Shown here: piece by piece, positions 35,201-44,233 of the stretch | Numbering within the stretch: position 1 is the first letter of the stretch | Layout of the letters: every line of letters begins with the position of its first letter | DNA from: Deminuibacter soli | GTDB taxonomy: Bacteria; Bacteroidota; Bacteroidia; Chitinophagales; Chitinophagaceae | Reading direction: 5' to 3' | NCBI RefSeq assembly: GCF_003412455.1 | Contig: NZ_QTJU01000012.1 | Coordinates: forward strand, 1 to 64,000 | DNA length: 64,000 nucleotides | Made by a program: the position numbers and the translations under genes | Notes under the pieces: model-generated | The model's input: only the letters and a program-made list of their open reading frames with translations | The model's database searches: none | What the model was told of the DNA's origin: nothing

Positions 35201-35496
35201 CTACCACCAACCCCGGCAGCTCTTACTACCAGCGCATCATCAGTAAATCGTTTTTGAAATTGAGGGATGTGACGCTTTCTTATAAACTGCCGCAGCATTG
35301 GGCTTCTAAAATTGCATCAAGTGGCTTATCGGTGGGTGCTTATGCACGTAACCTGCTTTTATGGACACCCAAATCAAACCTCTACCTCGATCCTGAGGCA
35401 GGCAACCTGGGTAATGATCTTACCAGTGAGTTGGGTGAGTTCCGTGCAGCACCTGTGTCTATCCAGGTAGGTCTTTTATTGAGAGCTAGTTTCTAA
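32287..35496 (+). CDS. SusC-type TonB-linked outer membrane transporter (module 1)
   Basis: A 1069-residue outer-membrane importer. Order: signal peptide (MRKLLLIFPVLLWCIITATG), carboxypeptidase-regulatory-like domain (GTVTGKVQDKTGKPVEGASV), TonB-dependent plug with LYVIDGVPLSD and ITVLKGTAAASLYGS, and a 22-strand-type barrel ending in an aromatic Phe, as outer-membrane proteins do. With the SusD lipoprotein 16 bases downstream it forms a lidded importer driven by TonB. Two accessory lipoproteins follow, giving the gene order of the BT2264-BT2261 peptide importer. The ATG at 32287 was chosen for the signal peptide. The substrate is inferred, not shown. Confidence 0.94.
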   Translation: MRKLLLIFPVLLWCIITATGQTGTVTGKVQDKTGKPVEGASVQVKGTSKGTTTTESGTFFINAKVGDVLLITGVNYHAQQVRISNLSSSIDVSLDSVANVMQEVVVTALGQSRSKAKLGYTATTVTSDVLNRDAPVNLLDGVQGRIAGANISNVGGPGTSTKVVLRGYSVIGGGSSNQPLYVIDGVPLSDASPSAQTNGTSNTDFGNGMTNINPNDIESITVLKGTAAASLYGSTAKNGAIMITTKRGKAGKLRVDYSGGYNLSKVGKLPEMQNEFGQGWGGQFILSENGSWGPRLDGKMRPWGATVDNSQLIKPFSFVKNNIRDFYNTGTELTNSIALSGGTDINRFYFSYGNVFSDGVLPTKADYLERHTFALRTNSNYGKFSINTSFNYINRKQNAPFTGQGGSDGQSTFEALLQIPVDIPIKDFSAYNNKFFNVDNYFTPYAENPYYPLNENGNVQKLDRFFGSLDMNYKFTDYLSLQYRLGGDFTNARTLGFKQPNKPSPDSWNDGNNVESATRKEDFGSVSQASDYYGIINMDLILKYNQDLNKDLNLEVIGGANYYQSNQRNEFAQVTNLVIPGFFNLSNSKLPPVVSDFNSLRRRVGLYAQATLGYKNQLFLSGNVRNDWSSTLPINKNSIFYPGGNLAWVASQTFDMTHSPVSFLKFRVGYGKTGSDAEPYQVYPVLTAGTPTAPLVGLPFGSITSPFNGVSAFRIANTIGNPALKPVITKELEAGLEARLFKNRIGIDATYYNKRTDGQILVVPIAPGSGYTGLVQNLGLITNKGVELALDVKPVVSKNFNWSMTYTYTKNWNKVNNLNGGPSNVILNTAYDAEIRAVPGQPVAEMYALVPATTPDGKIIVDSKGLPTAAQQKGDFGSTQYNYMMGLVNTFSYKNWTLNASLDFRFGGVMYSGTSDLLLFVGNGRLTTFNDRNAFVVPNSVQVTGTDASGKDVYATNSTAITSDNFYSYFYPTTNPGSSYYQRIISKSFLKLRDVTLSYKLPQHWASKIASSGLSVGAYARNLLLWTPKSNLYLDPEAGNLGNDLTSELGEFRAAPVSIQVGLLLRASF

Positions 35497-35512
35497 TTGA
35501 AAAAATTAAAGT

Positions 35513-36994
35513 ATGCAGTTCAACATCATGAATATAAAAACATTACTGGGTGTTGCTTTACTATCGGTGCTGCTTGCTGCAACCGGTTGTCAAAAACACC
35601 TCGATATAAACCAGGATCCAAACAATCCATCGCTTGAACAGGGTACACCGTTTATTGTATTTCCTGCAGCTGTACTGGGTACAGCAGGCGCAGCCGGCGA
35701 CCTTGGCATATTGGGTGGTTTGTGGGCTGAGCATTTTACACAATCTGCCATTGCCAACCAGTACATCTACATAGATGCGTACAACGTAAAAACAGCAGAC
35801 TTAAATGGCCCGTACACACTGTTGTTTGCCAATGGTCTTAAAAATTACCAATATGTAATTGACAAGGCACGTGCGGCAAGTGACTGGACATTCTATTTGC
35901 TGGGATGGACAATGAAGGCTTACACTGCCGGAGAGCTGGTAGATTTGTACGACAAAATACCTTACACCGAAGCCCTGGCCGGAACGAGTAACCTGCAGCC
36001 GAAATTTGATGATGGTTATGCAATCTACCAGGACCTGATCAAGGGGCTTGATTCAGCGTTGGGAAAAGACTTCTCAGCACGTACCAGCACGATATTTACT
36101 CCTTCCAATGCCAATACGGATTTGTTGTTTAACGGCAACCTGGATAAATGGATTGCGTTTGCGAATACCATGAAGCTGAAATTATACCTGCGTATGGTAA
36201 ATGCGCATGCAGATGTGGCGCAGGCAGGTATTACAGATTTACTGAGCAGTGGTGCTACCTTCCTGACCAATAATGCAGGTGTTACCACATTTACTGACGC
36301 ACCCGGTCTGGATAACCCCATGTACGAACAAAACATCCGCCAGCTCAATACCGGCGATAACCTAAGGGCCAGTACAACCTTCTTAAGCTGGTTAATTGCC
36401 AACTCCGATCCGCGTATTGTAAGCTATTTCGGATCAACCGGTGCCACTTCACTCGACCAGGGCGATCGCAATGGTAATACAGCGGCAACAGTGTTTGTGC
36501 AATCTGCCACAGATCCGGTACTGTTTCTTTCAAAAGCAGAATCCTATTTTCTGCAGGCAGAGGCTGATGTGCGCTATGGTGATGGATCGCACGCACAAAG
36601 CCTGTACAACCAGGGCGTACTGCAGGCATTTACTGATGTAGGCCAGGATGGAACCAGTTTTGTTGCACCCGGCGGAGCGTATGAGTTTCCCACAGGAGGT
36701 TCAACAGAAGATAAGATCGAAGCAATCATCGTACAAAAATGGGCCTCCTTCGCCTACGGTACCCACCAGCTTGAGGCATTCTTCGATAAAAACCGTACAG
36801 GTTATCCCAAAACAAGTCCGGTGTATTCAAATGCCATCAACTATGTGCCTGGCCAGATCGTGGTATCGGCAAGCACAACATTGGCTGCAGGCTTATTACC
36901 AAAACGACTGGTATATCCTTATGTAGAAACATCACGTAATGCAAATGCACCGGCACTGGTACCCATTTCAACACCAGTATGGTGGGGTAAATAA
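35513..36994 (+). CDS. SusD-like surface lipoprotein (module 1)
   Basis: A 493-residue substrate-binding lipoprotein that caps the SusC barrel of this module. A signal peptide with lipobox (SVLLAATGC) gives an acylated Cys. The mature part begins HLDINQDPNNPSLEQ, and SusD-like_2-type blocks follow: ELVDLYDKIPYTEAL, GNLDKWIAFANTMKLKLYLR, FLSKAESYFLQAEADV and IIVQKWASFAYG. The ATG at 35528 (MNIKTLLG) would give a more typical signal peptide and is a good alternative start. It lies 16 bases after susC. It probably acts on the cell surface. Confidence 0.93.
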   Translation: MQFNIMNIKTLLGVALLSVLLAATGCQKHLDINQDPNNPSLEQGTPFIVFPAAVLGTAGAAGDLGILGGLWAEHFTQSAIANQYIYIDAYNVKTADLNGPYTLLFANGLKNYQYVIDKARAASDWTFYLLGWTMKAYTAGELVDLYDKIPYTEALAGTSNLQPKFDDGYAIYQDLIKGLDSALGKDFSARTSTIFTPSNANTDLLFNGNLDKWIAFANTMKLKLYLRMVNAHADVAQAGITDLLSSGATFLTNNAGVTTFTDAPGLDNPMYEQNIRQLNTGDNLRASTTFLSWLIANSDPRIVSYFGSTGATSLDQGDRNGNTAATVFVQSATDPVLFLSKAESYFLQAEADVRYGDGSHAQSLYNQGVLQAFTDVGQDGTSFVAPGGAYEFPTGGSTEDKIEAIIVQKWASFAYGTHQLEAFFDKNRTGYPKTSPVYSNAINYVPGQIVVSASTTLAAGLLPKRLVYPYVETSRNANAPALVPISTPVWWGK

Positions 36995-37006
36995 AACATC
37001 TATATT

Positions 37007-37663
37007 ATGAAACAATATACCATACAATATTTACTCTTTACCATAACCACTGCACTGCTGCTGTTTGGTTGCAACAAAGAGAACGACGTAACACAAAACG
37101 ACAGAACAGTAGGGCATTCCACCATTACCTATTACGCCACTGTAACATTGAAAGGTGATCCCTACATGTCCATAGTAAAAGGCGGTACATTTACCGATCC
37201 CGGCGCATCAGCCGAAGCCCAGGGAAAAGATATACCTGTTACCGTAAGCGGTTCGGTAGATGCGAGCACCCCGGGATTGTATACACTAACGTACAGTGCC
37301 GTAAATGCCGACGGGTTTGCTGCCACCGCTACACGCACTGTTGCGGTGCTGCCAGTTGCAGAAACACCCGGTACAGATATTTCGGGCAGTTACTACTACA
37401 TAGCGTCTCCCAGCACGCTGTCTTCCGTAGTAAAACTGGCGGAAGGCTTTTACAGCACTTCCAATTGCTGGAGTGCGGCAACCACCATTCCCTGCCTGTT
37501 TATCTGCACAGACGGTACCAATATCACTATGCCAGTGCAGCCCACAGGCTTTGGTGCATTGAATGGTACAGGTACACTTGACGCTTCGGGAGCATTAACC
37601 TACGTAGTAACCATTCCTTCGCAGAATATAAATGGTACACTGAGAAAATGGCACAAGCAATAG
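37007..37663 (+). CDS. Surface lipoprotein with bacterial Ig-like domain (DUF5011/DUF5012 type)
   Basis: A 218-residue lipoprotein. Lipobox in TALLLFGCNKE. The first half is an immunoglobulin-like domain of the DUF5011 kind: a GGTFTDPGASAEAQGKDIPV block, then VDASTPGLYTLTYSAVNADG. The second half (from DISGSYYYIASPS) has no function I can assign. Such proteins are accessory surface lipoproteins of SusCD complexes. It lies 12 bases after SusD and 30 before the next lipoprotein, so all four genes form one operon. It corresponds in position to BT2262 of B. thetaiotaomicron; the correspondence is by order and domain type only. Confidence 0.8.
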   Translation: MKQYTIQYLLFTITTALLLFGCNKENDVTQNDRTVGHSTITYYATVTLKGDPYMSIVKGGTFTDPGASAEAQGKDIPVTVSGSVDASTPGLYTLTYSAVNADGFAATATRTVAVLPVAETPGTDISGSYYYIASPSTLSSVVKLAEGFYSTSNCWSAATTIPCLFICTDGTNITMPVQPTGFGALNGTGTLDASGALTYVVTIPSQNINGTLRKWHKQ

Positions 37664-37693
37664 GCATTCATCAACACAATTAAACATTAAGCG

Positions 37694-38188
37694 ATGAAAA
37701 AACTGAATATACTGATCGTGCTTTTTGTAGCGGTGTGTATCTCCTCCTGCTACAAAAACAATTTGCTGGATCCTGAAAAACTGCCGGCATCTCCTGTAGC
37801 CGGTGAATGGTGGGTAAGCGTGCTGGTGGGCTCTGATGATATTGGCGGTACCCGTTTTAAAATATATACCTACAATGACGATGTAAACAAAGATTCCATA
37901 TGGATAGATGACGGCGAAAATATTTTCGGGTTTAAGGCCAAGGCAAAAGCTGATTTTGCCGGCAAAACCTTCGCCGGTACCAATTCAGGTAATGAATACT
38001 ATCCGGCTGATTCAACCCTGGCGCCCAGCGTTACATTTGCCAATGGCAAGGTATTGCCAAAGGCCGCGCATTCAAAAACAGGTGTAGTGTGCGACAGTAT
38101 TTATATGGAAGTTCAACTGGCAGGAGACCCCACTACTTATATCTTAAAGGGGTGTGCCAGAACAAACTGGCCTGACGATGATTATTGA
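37694..38188 (+). CDS. Small lipoprotein of the Lipid_bd / BT2261 type
   Basis: A 164-residue lipoprotein, last gene of SusCD module 1. Lipobox in AVCISSCYKN. The mature part resembles the small beta-rich 'putative lipid-binding' lipoproteins found in SusCD loci: VAGEWWVSVLVGSDDIGG, IWIDDGENIFGFKAKAKADF and YILKGCARTNWPDDDY. It contains two further cysteines that could pair. Its function is unknown; in the BT2261-2264 peptide importer the gene at this place encodes an accessory surface lipoprotein. It is followed by a long perfect hairpin at 38202-38231 that ends the operon. Confidence 0.8.
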   Translation: MKKLNILIVLFVAVCISSCYKNNLLDPEKLPASPVAGEWWVSVLVGSDDIGGTRFKIYTYNDDVNKDSIWIDDGENIFGFKAKAKADFAGKTFAGTNSGNEYYPADSTLAPSVTFANGKVLPKAAHSKTGVVCDSIYMEVQLAGDPTTYILKGCARTNWPDDDY

Positions 38189-38201
38189 TTGGCATACATA
38201 T

Positions 38202-38231
38202 ATACAGGCCATCCGAGCGGATGGCCTGTAT
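38202..38231 (+). terminator. Hairpin terminator after SusCD module 1
   Basis: Perfect 13-base arms ATACAGGCCATCC/GGATGGCCTGTAT (38202-38214 and 38219-38231) with a GAGC loop. Only a weak T tract follows (GCTTTACC), so termination may be partial. Confidence 0.75.
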
Positions 38232-38772
38232 GCTTTACCTGAAATGATTGATTGGAATAATAGCTGAATATCAATAGGGGTATGAGGAATGTTGTTTCTA
38301 CATTTTTTTTGCAAATAACCGGGAAGAAGGATGTGGGTAATTTGGACGATTGAAATTTAATAGTATATTTACCTAATATGTTAATTTGATTAACATAAGT
38401 CGCACTTCCTCAACACTTCCTCCAAAAAAACCGAAAAACCCATTGTGTATTAAATAAAATTCCTTCACATGAGAACCACTGCTAACTGCGGCACAACTGC
38501 CTGCCCAAAGCGACGTAAACCTATGCTACGGCGTTTACCCGATTTTGCCTTGCATCCGGTGCAAGTGCACCCGTTTCCATAAACTTTAGTGTTTACAGCC
38601 AAACGTGCGGGGTTGCAAAACCACCTCCATGATCCGGTATAAAACCCGGGTGTTTTCGCATGTCCTGTACCAAGGCCGGCAATAAAGGCTGTTTCACAGC
38701 CAGGGCATCGCTATGCCGTTATTCAGCTACACCAAAACAAACAATCATCATCAACAAAACCAATCCTGACTT
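38232..38772 (+). other. Non-coding leader before the second SusC gene
   Basis: About 540 bases with no convincing gene. After the promoter at 38341-38371 it holds several short hairpins: GTAAAC/GTTTAC near 38515-38537, GGTGCA-AG-TGCACC at 38558-38571 and GGCTGT/ACAGCC at 38687-38701. A structured leader of about 395 bases is likely. Confidence 0.5.
38341..38371 (+). promoter_or_regulatory. Candidate promoter of SusCD module 2
   Basis: A TTTG at 38341-38344, 19 bases, then TATATTTA at 38364-38371. This is one base off the -33 TTTG / -7 TAnnTTTG promoter of Bacteroidota. The transcript would start near 38378. A similar stretch, TTTAA-N3-TAATTTTACC, lies before module 3 at about 44350-44366. 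Confidence 0.5.
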
Positions 38773-41700
38773 ATGAGGAAGTTTTCCTTCATGCTGGTGG
38801 TATTATGGCTTGTAAGTATAGCCATTGCCTCAGCTCAAATCCGTTCCGTAAGTGGAAAGATTACGGATGCATCCGGGGCAGCCATCCCGTTCGCATCTGT
38901 CAAGATCTCCGGCAGCCGTGCCGGTGTAAGTGCCGATGACAATGGTACTTTTGTTATTAAAGCACAATCCGGCGATAAGCTGGTGATTTCGGCAGTAGGT
39001 TATACCGCCCAAACAGTAACCATTCCTGCAGGACAGCTTTTCATCACATTGACCAAAGAACAAAATACTTTGTCTGAAGTGGTGGTTACTACGGCGCTCG
39101 GTATTAAACGCCAGCCCAAAGAACTGGGTTATTCAACCGCAACTGTTGGCAACGCCGAGCTAACGCAGGCAAGGGTTACCAACCTGGCCAACGGTTTGTC
39201 GAGTAAAGTGTCGGGTGTGGAAATACGCCTGGCCGATAACAGTGTAAACCCTAACGTGAAAATAACTTTCAGGGGTAACCGTTCATTAACCGGTAACAAT
39301 ACTGCGTTGATTATAGTAGACGGTATACCTGTTGAACAAAGTTATATCGCGAGCCTGAACCCTGATGACGTAGAGAATGTATCTATCCTTAAAAGCGCCA
39401 ACGCTGCTGCTTTGTATGGTAAAGATGCTTCCAACGGTGTAATGATCATCAACACCAAAAAAGGGGCGCGCTCAAAATTGGCTGTTACCTACCGCAACAC
39501 AACCATGTGGAACAAGGTATCCTACATGCCTGCACTGCAAACTGAATATGGTCCGTACGGTGGTGAAGGCGGCGGTTTTAACGATCCTGTTACCGGCTGT
39601 GTCGGTTGTGTAACCTATGTAGATCCCTTTACCGGAAAACCACTCGCCACGCCTTTCGAGAACCAGAACTTTGGTCCTGCCTACAACGATCTCGACTTCC
39701 CGCTGGCACAGATTGCGATTGGTGGTCCTGATCCCAACGGTAAGATTATTTATGGCCCGTACAAAGCCATTAAAGACAACCGCAAAGATTTCTTTCAGAC
39801 AGGCTTAAACGAACAGAACAACCTTTCAGTAAGCACCGGTACAACCTGGGGCAGCCTGTTTGCTTCGGGCCAGAACGTAGTGAACAAGGGTGTTGTATAT
39901 AACGATAAATACACACGTACCAGCGGTCGTATTGGCGGCAGACTGAACTTTGGCCGCTTTAGCGCAGACGGTAGCTTTAACTATAGTCACCAGGTAACAG
40001 ATCAAACAGGTTTGAACTTCTCAGGTGGTACACAGTATCGCCCGGTTTACTGGAGTGTTATTAACCAGCCGCCGCACATTAACCTGAAAGATTTTAAAGA
40101 TGTTGACCACAACTTCTTTGCATCTCCTTCAGGATACATCAATGCCTATTATACCAATCCATGGTACCAGGTATTTCACTCCCGCGCAAAAAATACCAAC
40201 AATGCACTCACCAGCTACCTGCAGCTGAATTACAAATTGCTTAGCTGGTTGTCATTCTCTGCACGCGGCGGTTACAGCAAAACAACCATCGATGCGCCGG
40301 CTCATATCGATGCCTATGCATTTGCGCCAATTGCACAAACCGATCCATGGTCTGCAGGTAACACAGCCTCTTCTTATGCAAACCTGCCTTACCAATCAGA
40401 GCTTATCAAGATTAAGTACGACGACCTGAATACAGATGGATTCTTCACCATCAAGAAAGGTTCAGGCAGTTTCGACTTCACCGGTATCGTGGGTGCTAAC
40501 TACCGTTCACGCAACAGCCATGGTTACTGGTACTCTAACCAGGCAGTGGCCACCATGTCTATTCCCAACTCATACACCAAACGCACCAATGCAGATGGAA
40601 GCGCTTACCAGGATCTTGATTATAAAGCAAGATCACAGGCGGTATATGCTGATTTAACTATTGGTTATGACAAATGGTTATTCCTGCATGGTTCGTTCCG
40701 CAATGACTGGCTGTCTATCCTGGAACCAACCAAGCGCAGCTTCCGTTATGGTGGTGTGGATCTCTCAGCCGTATTGAGCGATAAACTGGATTTCCTGAAA
40801 AACAGCAATACCATTTCATTCCTGAAAATAAGGGCTGGTTATGCCATTACCGGTAACGTAAGCTTCCCCAATACCACCAGCATTGGTTTCCTGAATAACA
40901 GCGGTGCCAATGGCAACAATGGTTTGGCAATGCCAACCTTCAGTGCCTACTACCTGTATCCTACCACAACGGTAGGTGTTGGTTTCCCTTATGGTAACCT
41001 GCCCGGTTATTCACTGGGTACACGCGTAGTGCAAACCGGTATTAAACCTGAAAAAGATGGTGCTGCCGAAGTAGGTTTTGAAATCGGCTTCCTGCACGAT
41101 CGTATCCGTTTTGAAGCTTCAGGTTTCTCTACTACAGCTAAAAACCAAACGCTGCCCCTGCTTACGTCCAACGCATCGGGTGTTGCTACGTACGTGGTTA
41201 ACGCCGGTAAAGTACTCGACAGGGGGTATGAACTGGAACTGCACTTGACACCGCTGCTGAAATTCGGTGCATTTAAATGGAACTTCAACGCCAACTTTAC
41301 ACAGCTGGATGATAAAGTAAAAGAAATAGATCCTTCACGCGGCTTGAACAACGTTGGTCTGCAGGATATAAAATATGGTACCAACACGGTAGGTAGCATC
41401 AGGGCTATCGCAGGTAATTCTTACCCTACGCTGATGGTAACCGATTGGAACCGCGACGACCAGGGACGTATTATCGTAAACAAAAGCACAGGCATGCCTT
41501 CTGCCAATACAACGCAGAAAGCAGTGGGTAATACCAACTACAGGTACATGCTGGGCTTAAACTCCAACTTCAGCTTTAAAGGTCTTACACTGAATGCGGT
41601 GTTTGATTATCGTGGTGGTGCAAAAGGTATTGCTGCATTGGGCAATGCACTCGATTTTGCCGGTATCTCAGAAAACAGTGCAACCAATAGGGAGCACTTT

Positions 41701-42084
41701 ATCATTCCTAATTCTGCATACCTCGATAATGGTAAATATGTGCCTAATACAACCGTTCCCACGTCTGGCCAGGTGGCCAGCTTCTGGGCTAACGTGTACA
41801 ATGGCATTGGTGCACCATATGTGTTTAATGCCTCATTCTGGAAATTACGTGAGCTTTCTTTAGGCTACGATTTGCCGGTTAAACGCATGGGCTTCGACAA
41901 AGTGGTAAAACGTCTCAACTTCGCAGTAGTTGGTCAAAACCTGTTTATGTGGCGTCCTAAAAACAATCCATATACCGATCCTGAGTTCAGTGATTCCGGT
42001 TCTGGTAATGCGATAGGCTCTACATCAGAGTACCAGCTGCCTCCGCTGAGAAGTTTTGGTTTTACTTTAAGCGCAACTTTCTAA
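38773..42084 (+). CDS. SusC-type TonB-linked outer membrane transporter (module 2)
   Basis: A 1103-residue outer-membrane importer. Signal peptide MRKFSFMLVVLWLVSIAIAS, carboxypeptidase-regulatory-like domain (RSVSGKITDASGAAIPFASV), TonB plug (ALIIVDGIPVEQ, NVSILKSANAAALYGKDASN) and a long beta-barrel ending in GFTLSATF. It works with the SusD-like lipoprotein 10 bases downstream. It diverges clearly from the SusC proteins of modules 1 and 3 and has a larger extracellular loop near residues 250-320 (GGEGGGFNDPVTGCVGCVTY with a C-x-x-C). No glycoside hydrolase or peptidase is linked, so the substrate cannot be assigned. Confidence 0.94.
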   Translation: MRKFSFMLVVLWLVSIAIASAQIRSVSGKITDASGAAIPFASVKISGSRAGVSADDNGTFVIKAQSGDKLVISAVGYTAQTVTIPAGQLFITLTKEQNTLSEVVVTTALGIKRQPKELGYSTATVGNAELTQARVTNLANGLSSKVSGVEIRLADNSVNPNVKITFRGNRSLTGNNTALIIVDGIPVEQSYIASLNPDDVENVSILKSANAAALYGKDASNGVMIINTKKGARSKLAVTYRNTTMWNKVSYMPALQTEYGPYGGEGGGFNDPVTGCVGCVTYVDPFTGKPLATPFENQNFGPAYNDLDFPLAQIAIGGPDPNGKIIYGPYKAIKDNRKDFFQTGLNEQNNLSVSTGTTWGSLFASGQNVVNKGVVYNDKYTRTSGRIGGRLNFGRFSADGSFNYSHQVTDQTGLNFSGGTQYRPVYWSVINQPPHINLKDFKDVDHNFFASPSGYINAYYTNPWYQVFHSRAKNTNNALTSYLQLNYKLLSWLSFSARGGYSKTTIDAPAHIDAYAFAPIAQTDPWSAGNTASSYANLPYQSELIKIKYDDLNTDGFFTIKKGSGSFDFTGIVGANYRSRNSHGYWYSNQAVATMSIPNSYTKRTNADGSAYQDLDYKARSQAVYADLTIGYDKWLFLHGSFRNDWLSILEPTKRSFRYGGVDLSAVLSDKLDFLKNSNTISFLKIRAGYAITGNVSFPNTTSIGFLNNSGANGNNGLAMPTFSAYYLYPTTTVGVGFPYGNLPGYSLGTRVVQTGIKPEKDGAAEVGFEIGFLHDRIRFEASGFSTTAKNQTLPLLTSNASGVATYVVNAGKVLDRGYELELHLTPLLKFGAFKWNFNANFTQLDDKVKEIDPSRGLNNVGLQDIKYGTNTVGSIRAIAGNSYPTLMVTDWNRDDQGRIIVNKSTGMPSANTTQKAVGNTNYRYMLGLNSNFSFKGLTLNAVFDYRGGAKGIAALGNALDFAGISENSATNREHFIIPNSAYLDNGKYVPNTTVPTSGQVASFWANVYNGIGAPYVFNASFWKLRELSLGYDLPVKRMGFDKVVKRLNFAVVGQNLFMWRPKNNPYTDPEFSDSGSGNAIGSTSEYQLPPLRSFGFTLSATF

Positions 42085-42094
42085 CCACTAACAC

Positions 42095-43627
42095 ATGACT
42101 TATATGACAATTATTAAAAAAATATACAGCAGCCTGGTGTTTGTGGGAATGCTGGCAGGTGCAGTTTCCTGTAAGAAGGAGCTGGACAAAAACCTTCAGA
42201 ACCCGAATGGCGTGCCCAGTAAAGACATCAAAGGCAAAGACGTATTTCCCAGTGCACTCAATAATACTGCAGCCATGATATTGGGCCAGGCAGTATACTC
42301 AACCGGTACAGCTACAGCTGCTTTCGCCAGCGAATGGATGGGATACACTGCACGTACCACCAGTTATTCTGCTTCAGGTGCACAGTTGCAGATTGAGTTA
42401 TTTACGCTCAACAGCACGTATTCAAATGGTTTGTGGGAAGGCCAGTACCACAATATTTTCGACTACAATTTTGTAATCGCCAACAGTGATGCAACTTCTG
42501 TATTATCCGGCGCCGCCAAAGTAATGCGCGCACTGGTGTTTGAAGACCTGGTGGATATTTATGGCAACATTCCTTACAAACAGGCAGTTGATCCGTCCGG
42601 TAATATCAGGCCTGCATACGATACAGACAGCACTATTTACCGTTCATTAATCACCGACCTGGACAGTGCAATTATATCGTTAAAAGCGTCGCAAAGCGGT
42701 GCAGATGATGCGGCAGATGTTTTGTTTAAAGGTGATAAAACCAAATGGGTGCAGTTTGCCAATACCATCAAAATGCGCATTCTGATACGCCAGTCTGTGA
42801 ATGGTGATCAAACCTACATCAAACAACAGTTCACTGCCATTCAAACCGAAGGCAGCGGTTTTTTGTCACAGGAAGCAGGTGTAAACCCCGGCTATACCGA
42901 TGCGGTTAACCAGCAAAGCCCGCTGTGGAATAACTATGGTTTTGAGGTAGGCGGTAAAAATGGTAAAGCCAACCACGTGTTTTATATAGCCAACAAAACA
43001 ATGACCGATTACCTGGCAGCACGTGCTGATCCGCGCCTGGGCCGCCTATACGCCGAAAGTCCCAGTGGTGTTTATGACGGTAATTTTTTGGGCGATGGTG
43101 TAAGCGCAAGGCCGGTGGCTACGCTGAGCACATTTGGTCCGGGTGTATTGCAGAGCGCTGCGATGGATGCAGTACTGATGTCGGCAAGTCAGTCGTACCT
43201 GCTGCAGGCTGAAGCTGCCTACAAAGGATATATTACCGGTGATTATATAAGCCTGTTCAGGAAGGGAGTAGAAGAATCGTTCCGTTACCTGGGTGTACCC
43301 GGCGGTGCAACTGCTGCCGATGCCTACATTGATGGATCAGCTGATGACCGCATAAACATTGCCGCATCTGCCAACCCGGTTAAAACCATCATTTACCAGA
43401 AATGGATAGCGCTTTGCGAAATGGACGGACTGGAAGCATGGGCCGAATGGCGCCGTACCGGTTTCCCCGATCGTACCAAGCCATCGTTAAACCCCAGTGT
43501 TGCCACGAATGTAATTCCTGAGCGATTGTTATATCCACAAACAGAATTTGACAACAACACCGCAAATGTTGCCATGCAAAAGCAAACTTCTGCAGACAAA
43601 TACAAGGCTATTTTCTGGAGTAAGTAA
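42095..43627 (+). CDS. SusD-like surface lipoprotein (module 2)
   Basis: A 510-residue SusD-like_2-type lipoprotein. Lipobox in MLAGAVSCKKE, then LDKNLQNPNGVPSKD. Family blocks: LVDIYGNIPYKQAVDPSG, GDKTKWVQFANTIKMRILIR, SASQSYLLQAEAAYKGY and IIYQKWIALCEMDGLEAWAEWRRTGFP. The last is the hallmark C-terminal segment. The start may be 42095 or the ATG at 42104 (MTIIKKIYSS). It lies 10 bases after SusC and 30 bases before an accessory lipoprotein. It should sit on the cell surface as the lid of the module 2 transporter. Confidence 0.93.
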   Translation: MTYMTIIKKIYSSLVFVGMLAGAVSCKKELDKNLQNPNGVPSKDIKGKDVFPSALNNTAAMILGQAVYSTGTATAAFASEWMGYTARTTSYSASGAQLQIELFTLNSTYSNGLWEGQYHNIFDYNFVIANSDATSVLSGAAKVMRALVFEDLVDIYGNIPYKQAVDPSGNIRPAYDTDSTIYRSLITDLDSAIISLKASQSGADDAADVLFKGDKTKWVQFANTIKMRILIRQSVNGDQTYIKQQFTAIQTEGSGFLSQEAGVNPGYTDAVNQQSPLWNNYGFEVGGKNGKANHVFYIANKTMTDYLAARADPRLGRLYAESPSGVYDGNFLGDGVSARPVATLSTFGPGVLQSAAMDAVLMSASQSYLLQAEAAYKGYITGDYISLFRKGVEESFRYLGVPGGATAADAYIDGSADDRINIAASANPVKTIIYQKWIALCEMDGLEAWAEWRRTGFPDRTKPSLNPSVATNVIPERLLYPQTEFDNNTANVAMQKQTSADKYKAIFWSK

Positions 43628-43657
43628 TTGTAAGTAGTTATCCTTCTAAAACTGAAA

Positions 43658-44182
43658 ATGATGAAAAGAACATCCTTTTTTATATTACTCGCCTGCATTG
43701 CGATGGCATTCGGATCATGCTTAAAGAGCGATGATTTCCTGGATACAGCCAATACGCAGCCGGTTATTGAATTTCCGAGTTATGCCAGCGGCGCCAATAA
43801 TGCAAACGGCAATACTTTGTCTGATACTACCCCGGTAGTGCATCTCGACACAGCTATCGCACTAAACCTGGCTTCGCCACAGGTAATTAACAAAGATTAT
43901 AAAGTAACCGTGCAGCTTGATACTGCTGCCATTGCTGCCTACAACGCAGCAAACGACGATACGTATGAGCCATTGCCTGCAAGCCTGATTACAATTCCCA
44001 GCGCAACAGTTACCATACCGGCCAATCACCGCATAGGCAGGTTTGGTGTATCACTTGCTTTGGATAAAAGTGATTACAATAATCACAAATACGCCGTAGC
44101 ATTTACCATTACCGATGCCCCCGGTTTAGTTATCAGCAGTAATGCAAAAACGTTTATATGGCTGCTTGATTTGCATGATTAA
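43658..44182 (+). CDS. DUF1735-type surface lipoprotein
   Basis: A 174-residue lipoprotein. Lipobox in CIAMAFGSCLKSD. The mature part fits the DUF1735 (BT_3987 N-terminal) beta-sandwich: TAIALNLASPQVINKDYKVT, LDTAAIAAYNAANDDTYEPL, ATVTIPANHRIGRFGVSLAL and KYAVAFTITDAPG. Such domains accompany SusCD importers and sometimes precede an enzyme domain; here no enzyme domain follows. The second ATG at 43661 is an equal start. It is the last gene of module 2, ended by the terminator at 44206-44233. Confidence 0.88.
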   Translation: MMKRTSFFILLACIAMAFGSCLKSDDFLDTANTQPVIEFPSYASGANNANGNTLSDTTPVVHLDTAIALNLASPQVINKDYKVTVQLDTAAIAAYNAANDDTYEPLPASLITIPSATVTIPANHRIGRFGVSLALDKSDYNNHKYAVAFTITDAPGLVISSNAKTFIWLLDLHD

Positions 44183-44205
44183 AAAATGAAATTGGACAGA
44201 TGTAT

Positions 44206-44233
44206 AAAAAGAGGCGCCAATGCGCCTCTTTTT
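44206..44233 (+). terminator. Intrinsic terminator of SusCD module 2
   Basis: Arms AAAAAGAGGCGC/GCGCCTCTTTTT (44206-44217 and 44222-44233) with a CAAT loop and a T-run. A textbook terminator 24 bases past the stop. Confidence 0.93.
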
